Below, piece by piece: positions 35,882 to 44,271 of a stretch of DNA of 64,000 nucleotides. The first letter of the stretch is position 1, and the number at the start of each line of letters is the position of its first letter. The position numbers and the translations under genes are program-made. The stretch is from Anaerolineae bacterium (GTDB taxonomy: Bacteria; Chloroflexota; Anaerolineae; 4572-78; J111), in contig JAKLJP010000005.1 in NCBI GenBank assembly GCA_023151115.1, positions 124,001-188,000 on the forward strand, given 5' to 3'. The notes beneath the pieces were generated by a model, which ran no database searches, was not told the origin of the DNA, and saw only the letters and a program-made list of their open reading frames with translations.

Positions 35882-35985
35882 CCCCGGCGGCGTGGGAGCC
35901 GCCTCTGCTATTTAGAACCTATCCGAAAACTAGCGGGCCGGACTCCCACGCCCGGCCAACAGCGGCGTGGGAGCCGCCTCTGCTA
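35882..35985. repeat. REP-like cluster, right flank of the RAYT gene
   Basis: CCGGCGGCGTGGGAGCCGCC at 35884 repeats as AGCGGCGTGGGAGCCGCC at 35961. Between them lies CCGGACTCCCACGCCCGG. This is the typical arrangement of paired hairpins with short tails. Confidence 0.85.
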
Positions 35986-37878
35986 TGTTGTTAGCTTTAA
36001 TAATTCCTCCAACCCTAACTTCCGCAGACATTCGGCGCTGGGTTCGCCGGTGTCGGGATGCCACTTCATCAGCTCATAGTAGCGGCGTTTAGCCCAATTG
36101 AATGACTCCTCGTTGATTTCAACCCCGGCCAGCGGCCCATCTTTGAAGGCCCGCATGACCCGTTTTGGCAGCTTGTCGTCGGCGGCGGTGAAGCCTTCGC
36201 GCAGGTTGAACAGGCGGGAGAGGGTTTGCGCCCGCGCCCCCACGGCCAGAATATCTTGGATGCTGTATTTGATTCCGGTGACGCCGGAGAGGGCCTCGGC
36301 CATGTGCCCGTACTCGTAGGGATAAAAGTGGCAGTTGATGGCGCAGTCCTGAAAGTGCATCCAGTTGACATCGGTGTAAAAGACCTGCATTTTATCTTCG
36401 CCCAAATCGTGGAGCGCCAGCGGCCCAACCTTTTTGCTCAAAGCGGCATTGACTCGTTTCAGCCCGCCGCCTTCACTGGCAAAATCAGTATCGTGGATGT
36501 TCATCATGTGGTCGGCCCCCACCGGCGCGACAGCGTAGCCCAGGCCCATCGCTTGCTTGAGCCGGGGCTCGTGCATAGGCAGCTCCTGGCCCTTGATGGT
36601 CAGGTTGAACGGTTCGGACTCCGGGCCAAAACGTTGACTCATGCGGGCCACGCCTTCGGCCAGCACGGCGCCAAAGCCTTCGCGCCGGCCAATCAGCTCG
36701 ACCGAGCGCACCACCAGATCGCCGTCGCCCCAGCGATAGGCCAAGCCGCCGGTATCCTCGACAGTAATGATTTCATTTTCAAAACACTCCATGGCAAAGG
36801 CAATCGCAGCGCCGGTGGAAATAGCATCCAGCCCATAGGCGTTGGCTAACTCGTTGGCCTTGAGCACCGCCAGATTATCTTCCACCCCACAAGATGGCCC
36901 AAAGGCAGCCATGGCCTCGTACTCGGCCCCGCCATAGGCCGGATTGAGTTTGCGGTAAGGGTTTTCATCTTCATTTTCAAAGACCTGTTTGCAGGTGATG
37001 GGGCAGGCCTGGCAGGTGTCGCGCTCCTTCAAAAACATGTCGTAGTTGCGCTCGCCGCTGAGCAGTTCCGGGTGCTCAAAGACGGGCTGGCCGAAGTTGT
37101 GGGTGGGCAGCGCACCGAAATAGGCCCAATTCATCAGCGAGTCCTGCGTCCCCCGCCCGATGCCGGCGGCAGCCCAGGCAGCCAATTCTTTGTAGTTGGC
37201 CCCCAGCCACTTGGCGACCTCAGTCATTTGCTTGCGTGCAGCGACCGGCACATTGATCGTTCCGCGCACGGCTACAGCCTTAAGATTCTTCGATCCCATG
37301 AGCGCGCCCATACCGTTGCGCCCGGCAGCCCGGTTGATGTCGTGCATCACCGCCGAGTAGAGCACCCGGTTCTCGCCCGCCGGGCCAATCTGGGCCACGC
37401 GGATGCGCTTGTCGCCCAGTTCGCTTTGGAGGGCTTCTTGCGCCGGGGCGGTCAGCAGGCCCCACAAATGGTCCGCCGGACGGATTTCCACGGCCCCATC
37501 CTTAATCCAAAGATAGACCGGCTTTTCGGCCCGCCCGCGAATGACCAGCGCATCAAAGCCGGTGCGTTTAAATTCGTGGCCCCACCAACCGCCCGCTTCG
37601 GCGCTGCCGATGGCCCCGGTCAGCGGCGACTTGCCGCCGACGCCGTGCCGGCCCGCGCCGGGCAGGTTGCTGCCCTGCATAATCCCCGGCGCAAAAATGA
37701 GCAGGTTATCCGGGCTGAACGGGTCGGTGTTGGGAGGTAAATCTCGCAGCAAAAAGTAGGCAATCACGGCCCGCCCGCCGACCAGCAGGCGGTAAAAGTC
37801 GTCGCCCGGCTGTTCGATGTGGGTTTGGCCGGTGGTTAAATTGACATGCAAAATTTTTCCGTGTGTTCCACCGATCAT
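35983..37878 (-). CDS. aor: Tungsten-type aldehyde:ferredoxin oxidoreductase
   Basis: This 631-residue protein has the AOR N-terminal domain (GKILHVNLTTGQ, AGRHGVGGKSPLTGAIGSAEAGGWWG), the pterin-binding segment NRAAGRNGMGALMGSKNLKA, and the 4Fe-4S ligands CQACPITC near residue 290 with a fourth cysteine in QDCAINCHFY near 513. The family oxidises aldehydes to acids with ferredoxin, using a tungsto- or molybdo-bispterin cofactor. In this amine-degrading context the aldehyde could be formaldehyde or a longer product; this is inference. AGGAGCATTCAG precedes the ATG. Confidence 0.93.
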   Translation of the reverse strand: MIGGTHGKILHVNLTTGQTHIEQPGDDFYRLLVGGRAVIAYFLLRDLPPNTDPFSPDNLLIFAPGIMQGSNLPGAGRHGVGGKSPLTGAIGSAEAGGWWGHEFKRTGFDALVIRGRAEKPVYLWIKDGAVEIRPADHLWGLLTAPAQEALQSELGDKRIRVAQIGPAGENRVLYSAVMHDINRAAGRNGMGALMGSKNLKAVAVRGTINVPVAARKQMTEVAKWLGANYKELAAWAAAGIGRGTQDSLMNWAYFGALPTHNFGQPVFEHPELLSGERNYDMFLKERDTCQACPITCKQVFENEDENPYRKLNPAYGGAEYEAMAAFGPSCGVEDNLAVLKANELANAYGLDAISTGAAIAFAMECFENEIITVEDTGGLAYRWGDGDLVVRSVELIGRREGFGAVLAEGVARMSQRFGPESEPFNLTIKGQELPMHEPRLKQAMGLGYAVAPVGADHMMNIHDTDFASEGGGLKRVNAALSKKVGPLALHDLGEDKMQVFYTDVNWMHFQDCAINCHFYPYEYGHMAEALSGVTGIKYSIQDILAVGARAQTLSRLFNLREGFTAADDKLPKRVMRAFKDGPLAGVEINEESFNWAKRRYYELMKWHPDTGEPSAECLRKLGLEELLKLTT

Positions 37879-37900
37879 CTGAATGCTCCTTAGAAAATAC

Positions 37901-37954
37901 GACCGGGGACGGGAGACCGGTTACAGATAGCAACCCGGTCCTCGGTCTCCGGTC
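37901..37954. repeat. Word-type hairpin (GACCGG words) upstream of aor
   Basis: GACCGGGGACGGGAGACCGG at 37901-37920 faces CCGGTCCTCGGTCTCCGGTC at 37935-37954. It lies 22 bases before the aor start, within its likely leader. Confidence 0.75.
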
Positions 37955-38072
37955 TTCGGTCATCACCGGCAAAGAATTTTCATCGTTAGCGGTGTGCCAC
38001 AGGTTCGTGAACACTCCTCATAAATAAAGGGGCGAAAAATTCTTCGTCTCCCCTATCATCGCCTCATTTTTG

Positions 38073-38993
38073 TCAATTCTCTATAGCCTCATCTATTTCT
38101 TGATCTTCTTCGTCATCGGTCTCAGGCTCAAGGCCCTGAACGGTAAAAGGGAAGGTGAGGGTAAAGTCGGGCGCATCTTTTAGATTTACCTGGACATCCA
38201 ATCCCCAGATAATCATAGGGTTGGCAGTGTGGGGGGCGCTGGAACGGGCCTCAAGGGGGATGGTGAAGGAAAAAGATTTTTGCCACAGCCCCAGGGCCGG
38301 GTCGAGAGGGACAGCCGGAACCAGCACCTCCCGGTGCAGAATCGTGGTTTCGGTGCGGTGAACGCGGCCTCTGCGGGTCAATGTTTTTCGCCCCACCAGC
38401 TCAACTTTGATCTGCTCGGAGGGGATGCGCCCCGATTGATGCCAGACAAAGCCTTGCAGCGTTTGCCCGGCCTGGGCGGTCTCACGCTCCACTTCGACAA
38501 TAGTTTGCCCTCCGGCCAGCCGCTTGTACAGAGCTTGTCCGCCCAAATAACCCCCAAAAGCAGTGACCAGCGCCGAGACCAGCGCCAGCCCAATCCAGAT
38601 GAGGCGCATTTCAACCATCCACTCTGTTTCCGGGTTAAAAACCACCAACAGCAAAGGCAAAAAGGGTAAAGCAAAGGCCAGAGCCAACGAAAACATGGGC
38701 CATTCCAGGCCCTGGGGCGCACCATCGGCAGACAGACGCACCGGCAGAGCCAACCGGGAAGTTGAGAGCCGGCTCAGCCGCTCCCGCAAGGGGCCGACCA
38801 GATTTATTTGGGCCAGACCGCCGGCAAACAGGGCCAGGGCCAGCGCAGCCCAGAAACGGTCGCTGGCTGCGCCGCCGGCATTTTGCCAAATCCGCCAGGC
38901 CCACCACAGGGCCAAAAGACAAATGAGCAGTTGCAACAGGCCCAGAAAAAATACCCGGGCGCGTTCCGATTGGGTGGAAGAAGCCGGCAGCAT
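38073..38993 (-). CDS. Membrane protein of unknown function with extracytoplasmic beta domain
   Basis: The ATG at 38993 (MLPASSTQSE) with GAGAGGG upstream is favoured over a longer frame; the product is 306 residues. Two N-terminal membrane helices (about 15-35, 45-65) and two central ones (about 100-120, 130-150) precede a soluble beta-rich domain (about 165-290), which ends in a very acidic tail (ETDDEEDQEIDE). No family recognised. Confidence 0.75.
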   Translation of the reverse strand: MLPASSTQSERARVFFLGLLQLLICLLALWWAWRIWQNAGGAASDRFWAALALALFAGGLAQINLVGPLRERLSRLSTSRLALPVRLSADGAPQGLEWPMFSLALAFALPFLPLLLVVFNPETEWMVEMRLIWIGLALVSALVTAFGGYLGGQALYKRLAGGQTIVEVERETAQAGQTLQGFVWHQSGRIPSEQIKVELVGRKTLTRRGRVHRTETTILHREVLVPAVPLDPALGLWQKSFSFTIPLEARSSAPHTANPMIIWGLDVQVNLKDAPDFTLTFPFTVQGLEPETDDEEDQEIDEAIEN

Positions 38994-39127
38994 AGTAATA
39001 TCCCTCTCATCCCTGTTGACTATCAAGTTTAAGCATCTGTCAGGCTTATGCAAATCAGATAAACCGGTCAGGTATGATACACCTTGTTCGAACGATAAAC
39101 CGTGTAGTTCAATCCGCCTTAAGTGTT

Positions 39128-40582
39128 CTACAAGGTTTTTTCCGATAGAGACGGCAGAGGTAATGATCTCGATTTTCGGCTCAAATAATCAATCAGCGAC
39201 AGCGCCGGTGTGGTCATAAAGGTGGTGATGAGCGCCATCAGGACCATCATCGTAAAAATCGTTGGCGAGAGAATGCCCAAATCGTAGCCGATATTGAGCA
39301 CGACCAGTTCCATCAGGCCCCGCGTATTCATCAACGCGCCGATAGCGCACGAGTCGGCCCAGGATTGGCCGGTGAAGCGGGCGGCGACCAAACTGCCGCC
39401 GAACTTCCCCACTACTGCTACCAAAATAATCAGGCCGCAGATCAGCCACAGCGCGCCATTGTTGAGCAGGCCAATCTGCGTTTTGAGGCCGGTAAAGGCA
39501 AAAAACAGCGGCAGCAGAATCACCAAGCTGACATCCGCGATACGGGCAATGAGCCAATGTCGAAAGGCCGGAGCCGACGGCATCATCGCCCCGGCCAGGA
39601 ACGCCCCAAACAGAGCGTGAATCCCGATGACCTCGGTAGTCAGGGCCGACAGAAAGAGAACAATGAACAGCGCGGCCACAAAAGTTTTGTTGACCTGGCC
39701 CGGCTGGCCGTAACGGGCGCTGAGGCGTTGCAGCAGGGGCCGCACCCCCAAAAACATCAGCCCGACGTAAATTACCGCCAGCAACACCGTAAAGAGAGCT
39801 GTCATCGCCGTACCGGCCTGAATCAGGGCCACAATCGCCGCCAGCAGACACCAGGCCGTCACATCGTCGGCGGCGGCGCAGGTGATGGCCAGCGCGCCCA
39901 ACGGCGATTGGGTCAGCCCGCGTTCCTGGATAATCCGGGCCAGCACCGGAAAGGCAGTAATGCTCATGGCAATGCCCATAAACAGGCCAAAGGCCACAAA
40001 CGAGACGCCGCCGGGGGCAAATTGGCTGAACAGACCATAAGCCAACCAGACGCCCAGAAAAAAGGGAAAGACAATGCCGGCGTGGCTGACCACCACAGCG
40101 GCCTGGGCTTTGTTTTTCAACAGGCTCACATCCAGTTCCAAACCGATGATGAACATGAACAACAATAGACCCAGTTGGCTAAAAAATTGCAGCGTGGGCA
40201 GCGAGTCGGGCCGGAACAGCCAGCCGCTCACCTGCGGCCAGAGCCAGCCCAGCAGCGACGGCCCCAGCACAATCCCGGCGATGATCTCGCCAATCACCGC
40301 CGGCTGGCCGAATTTGCCAAAAAGAAAACCGAGCAGCCGGGCGCACAGGATGATAACCGCAATTTGCAGCAATAACAGGCTCAAAGGATGGCCCAGATTG
40401 TCGGTCAAACTTTCTCCCCATGCTTCCAGCGGACTTGCCTGGGTTGTCGTGGCCGGAATTTCAAGGCTCTGGCCTGACAAGTCGCGGCCCGCTTCAAGCT
40501 GTTTGCCCCGGACGATGATAAACCAGATCAGCAGGCCAAAAATGGTGGTGAAAAGAAGGTAAAAGAGAAAGTGTTTTTTCAA
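39128..40582 (-). CDS. CPA2-family cation:proton antiporter
   Basis: This 484-residue protein begins at TTG; no ATG lies near the first membrane helix. A first helix and short external loop precede the eleven- or twelve-helix transporter domain, with IGEIIAGIVLGPSLLGW, SITAFPVLARII, AADDVTAWCLLA (the paired aspartates of the ion site) and GAFLAGAMMP. There is no KTN/RCK regulatory domain. It is predicted to exchange Na+ or K+ for H+ at the cytoplasmic membrane. Confidence 0.9.
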   Translation of the reverse strand: MKKHFLFYLLFTTIFGLLIWFIIVRGKQLEAGRDLSGQSLEIPATTTQASPLEAWGESLTDNLGHPLSLLLLQIAVIILCARLLGFLFGKFGQPAVIGEIIAGIVLGPSLLGWLWPQVSGWLFRPDSLPTLQFFSQLGLLLFMFIIGLELDVSLLKNKAQAAVVVSHAGIVFPFFLGVWLAYGLFSQFAPGGVSFVAFGLFMGIAMSITAFPVLARIIQERGLTQSPLGALAITCAAADDVTAWCLLAAIVALIQAGTAMTALFTVLLAVIYVGLMFLGVRPLLQRLSARYGQPGQVNKTFVAALFIVLFLSALTTEVIGIHALFGAFLAGAMMPSAPAFRHWLIARIADVSLVILLPLFFAFTGLKTQIGLLNNGALWLICGLIILVAVVGKFGGSLVAARFTGQSWADSCAIGALMNTRGLMELVVLNIGYDLGILSPTIFTMMVLMALITTFMTTPALSLIDYLSRKSRSLPLPSLSEKTL

Positions 40583-40598
40583 TTGGAATCACTTTCTG

Positions 40599-40626
40599 AC
40601 GTGGTGCGTAGTGCGTGGTGCGTGGT
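40599..40626. repeat. Word-type repeat, single arm (GTGCGTG words)
   Basis: Four tandem words of GTGCGTG/GTGCGTA type. The complementary arm is not adjacent; the same word forms a full hairpin at 41147-41201. Confidence 0.7.
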
Positions 40627-40633
40627 AGATGGA

Positions 40634-41110
40634 TTAATCTTCGGGCAAGGGTGCATTTTGTAACAGAGCAGATAAAGGTTCGATTTCATAGACTACTCGT
40701 TCCTCGTGGATACGCTTTTCTCGATATTTGGGGACCATTTTTAGTAACTGGCGGATAATTTGAGCCAACAGCTTCAACCGATGGTCAATAACAACCTGAC
40801 CAAGGATGTGACGACTTTTGAAATACCAATCTCGCGCTTCACGGGCTGACCCCAGCGCATATTCGTAAAATCGAGCCTGTTCTTTGCCAGAGGCCCGGCT
40901 ATATCCTTCACTAATGTTGGCGCTGATACTACCTGTAGCTCGATAAAGCTGATCCGACAGCGAAATCATACTGGGATTTTTAGCCAGTTTGCGCCCATCA
41001 TACCAGGCCAGATCACCCAGAAATAAAGCCAAGCGATAAACCTCGGTACGCCACAAAGCATCTTCAGTGACCTCTGCCGGTACACTCGCCAACCACTGTT
41101 CGTAATTCAT
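40634..41110 (-). CDS. Four-helix-bundle protein (S23/23S rRNA-IVP family)
   Basis: The ATG at 41110 (MNYEQWLASV) gives 158 residues. A longer frame to 41200 would begin inside a word-type repeat and translate it, so it is rejected. The family signature is clear: LYRATGSISANISEGYSRAS and FYEYALGSAREARDWYFKSR. Homologues are often encoded within 23S rRNA intervening sequences or dispersed in genomes. Their function is unknown; they form oligomeric helical bundles. Beta/arginine-rich tail after residue 125. Confidence 0.88.
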   Translation of the reverse strand: MNYEQWLASVPAEVTEDALWRTEVYRLALFLGDLAWYDGRKLAKNPSMISLSDQLYRATGSISANISEGYSRASGKEQARFYEYALGSAREARDWYFKSRHILGQVVIDHRLKLLAQIIRQLLKMVPKYREKRIHEERVVYEIEPLSALLQNAPLPED

Positions 41111-41146
41111 AGGTCCGCCTTGAAAAATTTCTTCTTGATAACTCAC

Positions 41147-41201
41147 GCGGTACGTAGTGCGTGGTGCGTGGAATATTATACGCCACGCACCACGCACCAC
41201 G
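41147..41201. repeat. Word-type hairpin (GTGCGTG words) after the third MttB gene
   Basis: Left arm GTACGTAGTGCGTGGTGCGT faces right arm ACGCACCACGCACCACG around an AATATTATA loop. It starts two bases after the MttB-family stop, a terminator position on the minus strand. Confidence 0.8.
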
Positions 41202-41203
41202 TT

Positions 41204-42742
41204 TTACCGATACCCCCCTGGCCGCATCACCTCCTGCGGCAGCAAAATATTAAACTCGCTCCGCACCTGCCGGTCAACTTCATCCGGGACAATTTCCGGG
41301 AAGAAGGTTTGTAGGGTCTGGCGAGCCTGGCGGCGGGCGCGTTCGCGCATGTCCAGACTGCCGGCGGCTTCCCAGTCGGCGCGGGTGGAACGGTCGGCGG
41401 TGTGGGGGTAATGATATTCGCTGTTCATCAGTTCGAGGGTTTGGGGCTGGCCCAGGTAATGGCCCTCGCCGTTGGCAACTTCATGAATTATATCCAGCGA
41501 GAGCGACTCTTCGGTCACCGCCAGGCCGCGCACCAGGCGCATGACCTGGCCGCAGATGTCGTCGTCAATGACGTACTGCTCGTAAGCTACCGCCAGCAGC
41601 GATTCGAGCATGCCGGCGGCGTGATGGTTATAGTTGGCCCCGGCCAGGGCGGTCACGGCGGTGGTCAGCCCCTTTTCAAAACCGGCCTGAATATCGGGGA
41701 TTTTGCTGTCGGTGATGCCGCAGGAGTTGTAGATGGGCAGCCCGTAAAAGTGAGACATCTGGGCCGAAGCCGCGTTCATGAGGGCCAGTTCGGCGCAGCC
41801 GCCGAGCATGCTGCCGCTGCGCAAATCCGTTACCAGGGGCATGCCGCCCATCAGGGTCGGGTGGCCGGGATGCAATAACTGCACGTAGGTCAGGGCGGCC
41901 AATTCCTCGGCGATGGTCTGGACCAGCGTACCCACCAGCGAGGCCGGGGCCGTAGCCCCCGACAGCGGCGCGGAGACCAGGGCGACCGGAATCCCGGCCC
42001 GCACCGCGACGGTCAGCGTTTCGACGGTTTCGGCGGCAAAGCGCAGTGGGCTGACAATCACGCCCAGATTAAAGGAGATAAAAGGTCGAGCGGCAAACTG
42101 TTCTTCGCCCCCGGCGATGAGCACGGCCAACTTTTTGATTTCGGCCACTTTGGAGGGAAAGTAGCAGCCGCCCATAACGTGCTTGTGGGTGGCCGTCAGA
42201 GCGGCGTAAAAGGTGTTGACGTCAATATCCTCGTTGGACATATCACGGGCCACGACCGGGCGGATGTAAAAATGGATATTGTCCAGCGTTTCGACCAGCC
42301 GCCCGATGTCATAAATGTCGCGCAGGCGCGACTCGCGGGTGTGGCCGGTTTCGAGGTCGAGCACCAGCACCGCCGCCCCGCCGGTACCCAGGTGAACCCG
42401 CTGCCCGGACAGGCGCAGGTCAGTCTGGCCGTCTTTGCTGTAAAAGATAACCTCGCGGTTGACCGTTTTTAAGGCCGCCTCGACCATCCTTTTCGGGAAG
42501 AAAACCCGGTTGCGAGTCGCGTCCACGTTAGCCCCGGCCCCGGCCAAAATCCGGCGGCACTCCGATTCGACTACCTCGAGGCCGGTCTGTTCCAGCACGG
42601 TCAGGGCCGCCCCGTGGATGCGCCAGACATCGGCCTCGGCCAGGGGCTTGTATAACCCGCCGATCAATCCCGGCGGGAGCTGGCCGATTTTTTTAGGGCC
42701 GCGCTCGCGGCGCTCGCGGCGGCGGTTTTCACGAATTGTCAT
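41204..42742 (-). CDS. MttB-family (non-pyrrolysine) corrinoid methyltransferase, paralogue 3
   Basis: The ATG at 42742 (MTIRENRRRE) has AGAGGA upstream; the product is 512 residues. The 22 extra residues of the longer frame are encoded by a word-type repeat and are rejected. It differs from the two other paralogues and looks nearer to classical MttB: AALTVLEQTGLEVVESECRRIL, FISFNLGVIVSPLRF and YNSCGITDSKIPDIQAGFEK. No amber codon is present. It probably demethylates a different amine from the other two. The N-terminus is strongly basic, as in paralogue 2. Confidence 0.9.
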   Translation of the reverse strand: MTIRENRRRERRERGPKKIGQLPPGLIGGLYKPLAEADVWRIHGAALTVLEQTGLEVVESECRRILAGAGANVDATRNRVFFPKRMVEAALKTVNREVIFYSKDGQTDLRLSGQRVHLGTGGAAVLVLDLETGHTRESRLRDIYDIGRLVETLDNIHFYIRPVVARDMSNEDIDVNTFYAALTATHKHVMGGCYFPSKVAEIKKLAVLIAGGEEQFAARPFISFNLGVIVSPLRFAAETVETLTVAVRAGIPVALVSAPLSGATAPASLVGTLVQTIAEELAALTYVQLLHPGHPTLMGGMPLVTDLRSGSMLGGCAELALMNAASAQMSHFYGLPIYNSCGITDSKIPDIQAGFEKGLTTAVTALAGANYNHHAAGMLESLLAVAYEQYVIDDDICGQVMRLVRGLAVTEESLSLDIIHEVANGEGHYLGQPQTLELMNSEYHYPHTADRSTRADWEAAGSLDMRERARRQARQTLQTFFPEIVPDEVDRQVRSEFNILLPQEVMRPGGYR

Positions 42743-42771
42743 GGGATTTTCCTCTGCGGCAAAAATATGAA

Positions 42772-42825
42772 GCGTAAAACGTGATGCGTGACGCGAAAAT
42801 ATTTTCACGCATCACGCATCACGCT
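42772..42825. repeat. Word-type hairpin (GCGTGAT words) upstream of the third MttB gene
   Basis: GATGCGTGACGCGAAAAT faces ATTTTCACGCATCACGCATC around AAAATATTTT. It forms the 5' leader region of the MttB-family gene. Confidence 0.8.
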
Positions 42826-42862
42826 ATTATCCAATTTTTGGAATGATTTAAATCCTGAGAGC

Positions 42863-43915
42863 TTATTGAATCGTCGTCACTAAGAAAAAGCAGCTATAAT
42901 ATTCATCGCCGGTGGCCAGACTCCACTGGCCGGTGAAGGGGGTCACGCCGTCGTCGCTGATGGATTTGACCACCACATCATAATCGCCGGCGGGCAGTTC
43001 GTAGGTGCCAATCGGACCCTGTTCCGGGCAGGTTTCGGGGCCGTCGCCGGTGTAGTTGGTGCAGGTAGCGCATGGCTCCAGCTCTTCAATCCGGGCTTCG
43101 GGGCCGCTGAAAACAATGCTCAGCTTTTCGGGCGAGTCGTTTTGAATGACGACCACCGAGGGGCCGCTGCCGCTGCCGCCGACGCTCTGCGGGGCCGGGA
43201 TGTTGCCCGCGCCCATCGCCTGGGCCTCGGCCACGGAAGCGCGGGCCAGGGCTGCCGTCGTTTCTTCGGCCAGGGGATGGTCGGGATAGTCGTTTAGGAG
43301 CAGTTGGTACAGGTCAATGGCGCTGGTGGGGTCGTTGTTATCTTCATACACCTGGCCGCAGGCCAGCAGCAGGGGCGGCAGGGCCGCTTCCCCGGCCGGG
43401 ACCAACTCCTGGGCGCGCAGGGCCTCAAAACTCTGGCACACGGGTTGGTCGGCCTGGGCGGCGATGGCTTCGGCCTGGGCAAACAGGCCGGTGGTTTGGC
43501 TGCGCACGGTGGGGCTGAGGGGGGTGGTCGGATAGGCAGCCAGAAAATCAGCGTAGCCGGTCAGGGCCGGGCCAACCTCGCCGCCGGCCTGGGCGTCAAT
43601 TGCTTTTTGCAATTCGTCGCACTCGGCTTTTTCAACCGCCGAGGCTTTGGCCGCCTCGTTGCTGTCGCCCCCTAACCCGCCGCCGCTCAGGGCCGCTTCA
43701 AAAAACGGCACAGCGGTGGCGCAGTCTGAATTGAGATAGGCGGCGTGTCCGGCCTCATAATTATCCTGTTGAACGGTGTATTGGTAAAAATTAAATCCGG
43801 CGCAGGCGGCGCAAATCAAGCCGACAACAGCCAAAATGGCGCAGCCAATTTGTCGGCCGCGCGATTTGGGTTTGGCCGGGGTTGGAACAGGGGCAGCAGG
43901 ATCGGTTTGAGACAT
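42863..43915 (-). CDS. Single-pass membrane protein with TPR-like repeats
   Basis: This 350-residue protein has a proline-rich cytoplasmic start, one membrane helix (about 24-46), and then an extracytoplasmic helical region of TPR-like repeats (about 50-235). The latter includes AIDLYQLLLNDYPDHPLAEE. A C-terminal beta domain (about 250-350) has four cysteines, with CATC and CPEQG suggesting disulfides or metal. Such proteins often act as scaffolds. No specific function can be assigned. Confidence 0.8.
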   Translation of the reverse strand: MSQTDPAAPVPTPAKPKSRGRQIGCAILAVVGLICAACAGFNFYQYTVQQDNYEAGHAAYLNSDCATAVPFFEAALSGGGLGGDSNEAAKASAVEKAECDELQKAIDAQAGGEVGPALTGYADFLAAYPTTPLSPTVRSQTTGLFAQAEAIAAQADQPVCQSFEALRAQELVPAGEAALPPLLLACGQVYEDNNDPTSAIDLYQLLLNDYPDHPLAEETTAALARASVAEAQAMGAGNIPAPQSVGGSGSGPSVVVIQNDSPEKLSIVFSGPEARIEELEPCATCTNYTGDGPETCPEQGPIGTYELPAGDYDVVVKSISDDGVTPFTGQWSLATGDEYYSCFFLVTTIQ

Positions 43916-44024
43916 AATGAGTGATCTCCTTATTCTAAAAAATTGAGATTTAAAACAACAAACTAATCAAGCAGACTGGAAAATGAACGCTCGACGCTGC
44001 CTCCTTTCCCTCCCAATAAATAGC

Positions 44025-44253
44025 GATTGGAGATTGGAGATTAAAGAATCTCTAATGGGAACATTCGGAAATCCTAACGGCGGCTTTGTTACCGGCGCTC
44101 GTCCGGCGATGAAGTCGCCGGACTATGCAACAGCGCCCGATCAATCGGGCTAAAGCCGGGTTGACCCGGCGGTGTTGTGTAGCCCTGGCATTCATGCCGG
44201 GCGGGCAAGTCAGACAAAACAGTTTCCGAACACTTTCCCAATCTCCAACCTCC
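44025..44253. repeat. Word-type inverted repeat (GGAGATT words) enclosing family C
   Basis: Left arm GATTGGAGATTGGAGATT at 44025-44042 faces CCAATCTCCAACCTCC at 44238-44253. Confidence 0.7.
44095..44210. repeat. Dispersed repeat family C, copy 2
   Basis: Short palindromes in series: GTCCGGCGATGAAGTCGCCGG, then GCGCCCGATCAATCGGGC, then GCCCTGGCATTCATGCCGGGC. The central block matches the copy at 24868-24980. Confidence 0.75.
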
Positions 44254-44271
44254 TAGATATAAAAACAACTT

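Larger units (their letters stand above)
43916..44271. other. 356-bp intergenic region with nested repeats
   Basis: No gene is visible. A word-type inverted repeat (44025-44253) encloses a family C dispersed repeat (44095-44210). The rest has no recognisable signal. Confidence 0.7.

Noticed and set aside
39365..40168. Plus-strand frame of 267 codons opposite the antiporter gene
   Set aside because: Low-complexity shadow of a membrane-protein gene.
41111..41200. N-terminal extension of the four-helix-bundle protein
   Set aside because: The extra 30 codons translate a word-type repeat; the ATG at 41110 fits the family length.
42743..42808. N-terminal extension of MttB paralogue 3
   Set aside because: Repeat-derived codons; the ATG at 42742 has a good ribosome site.
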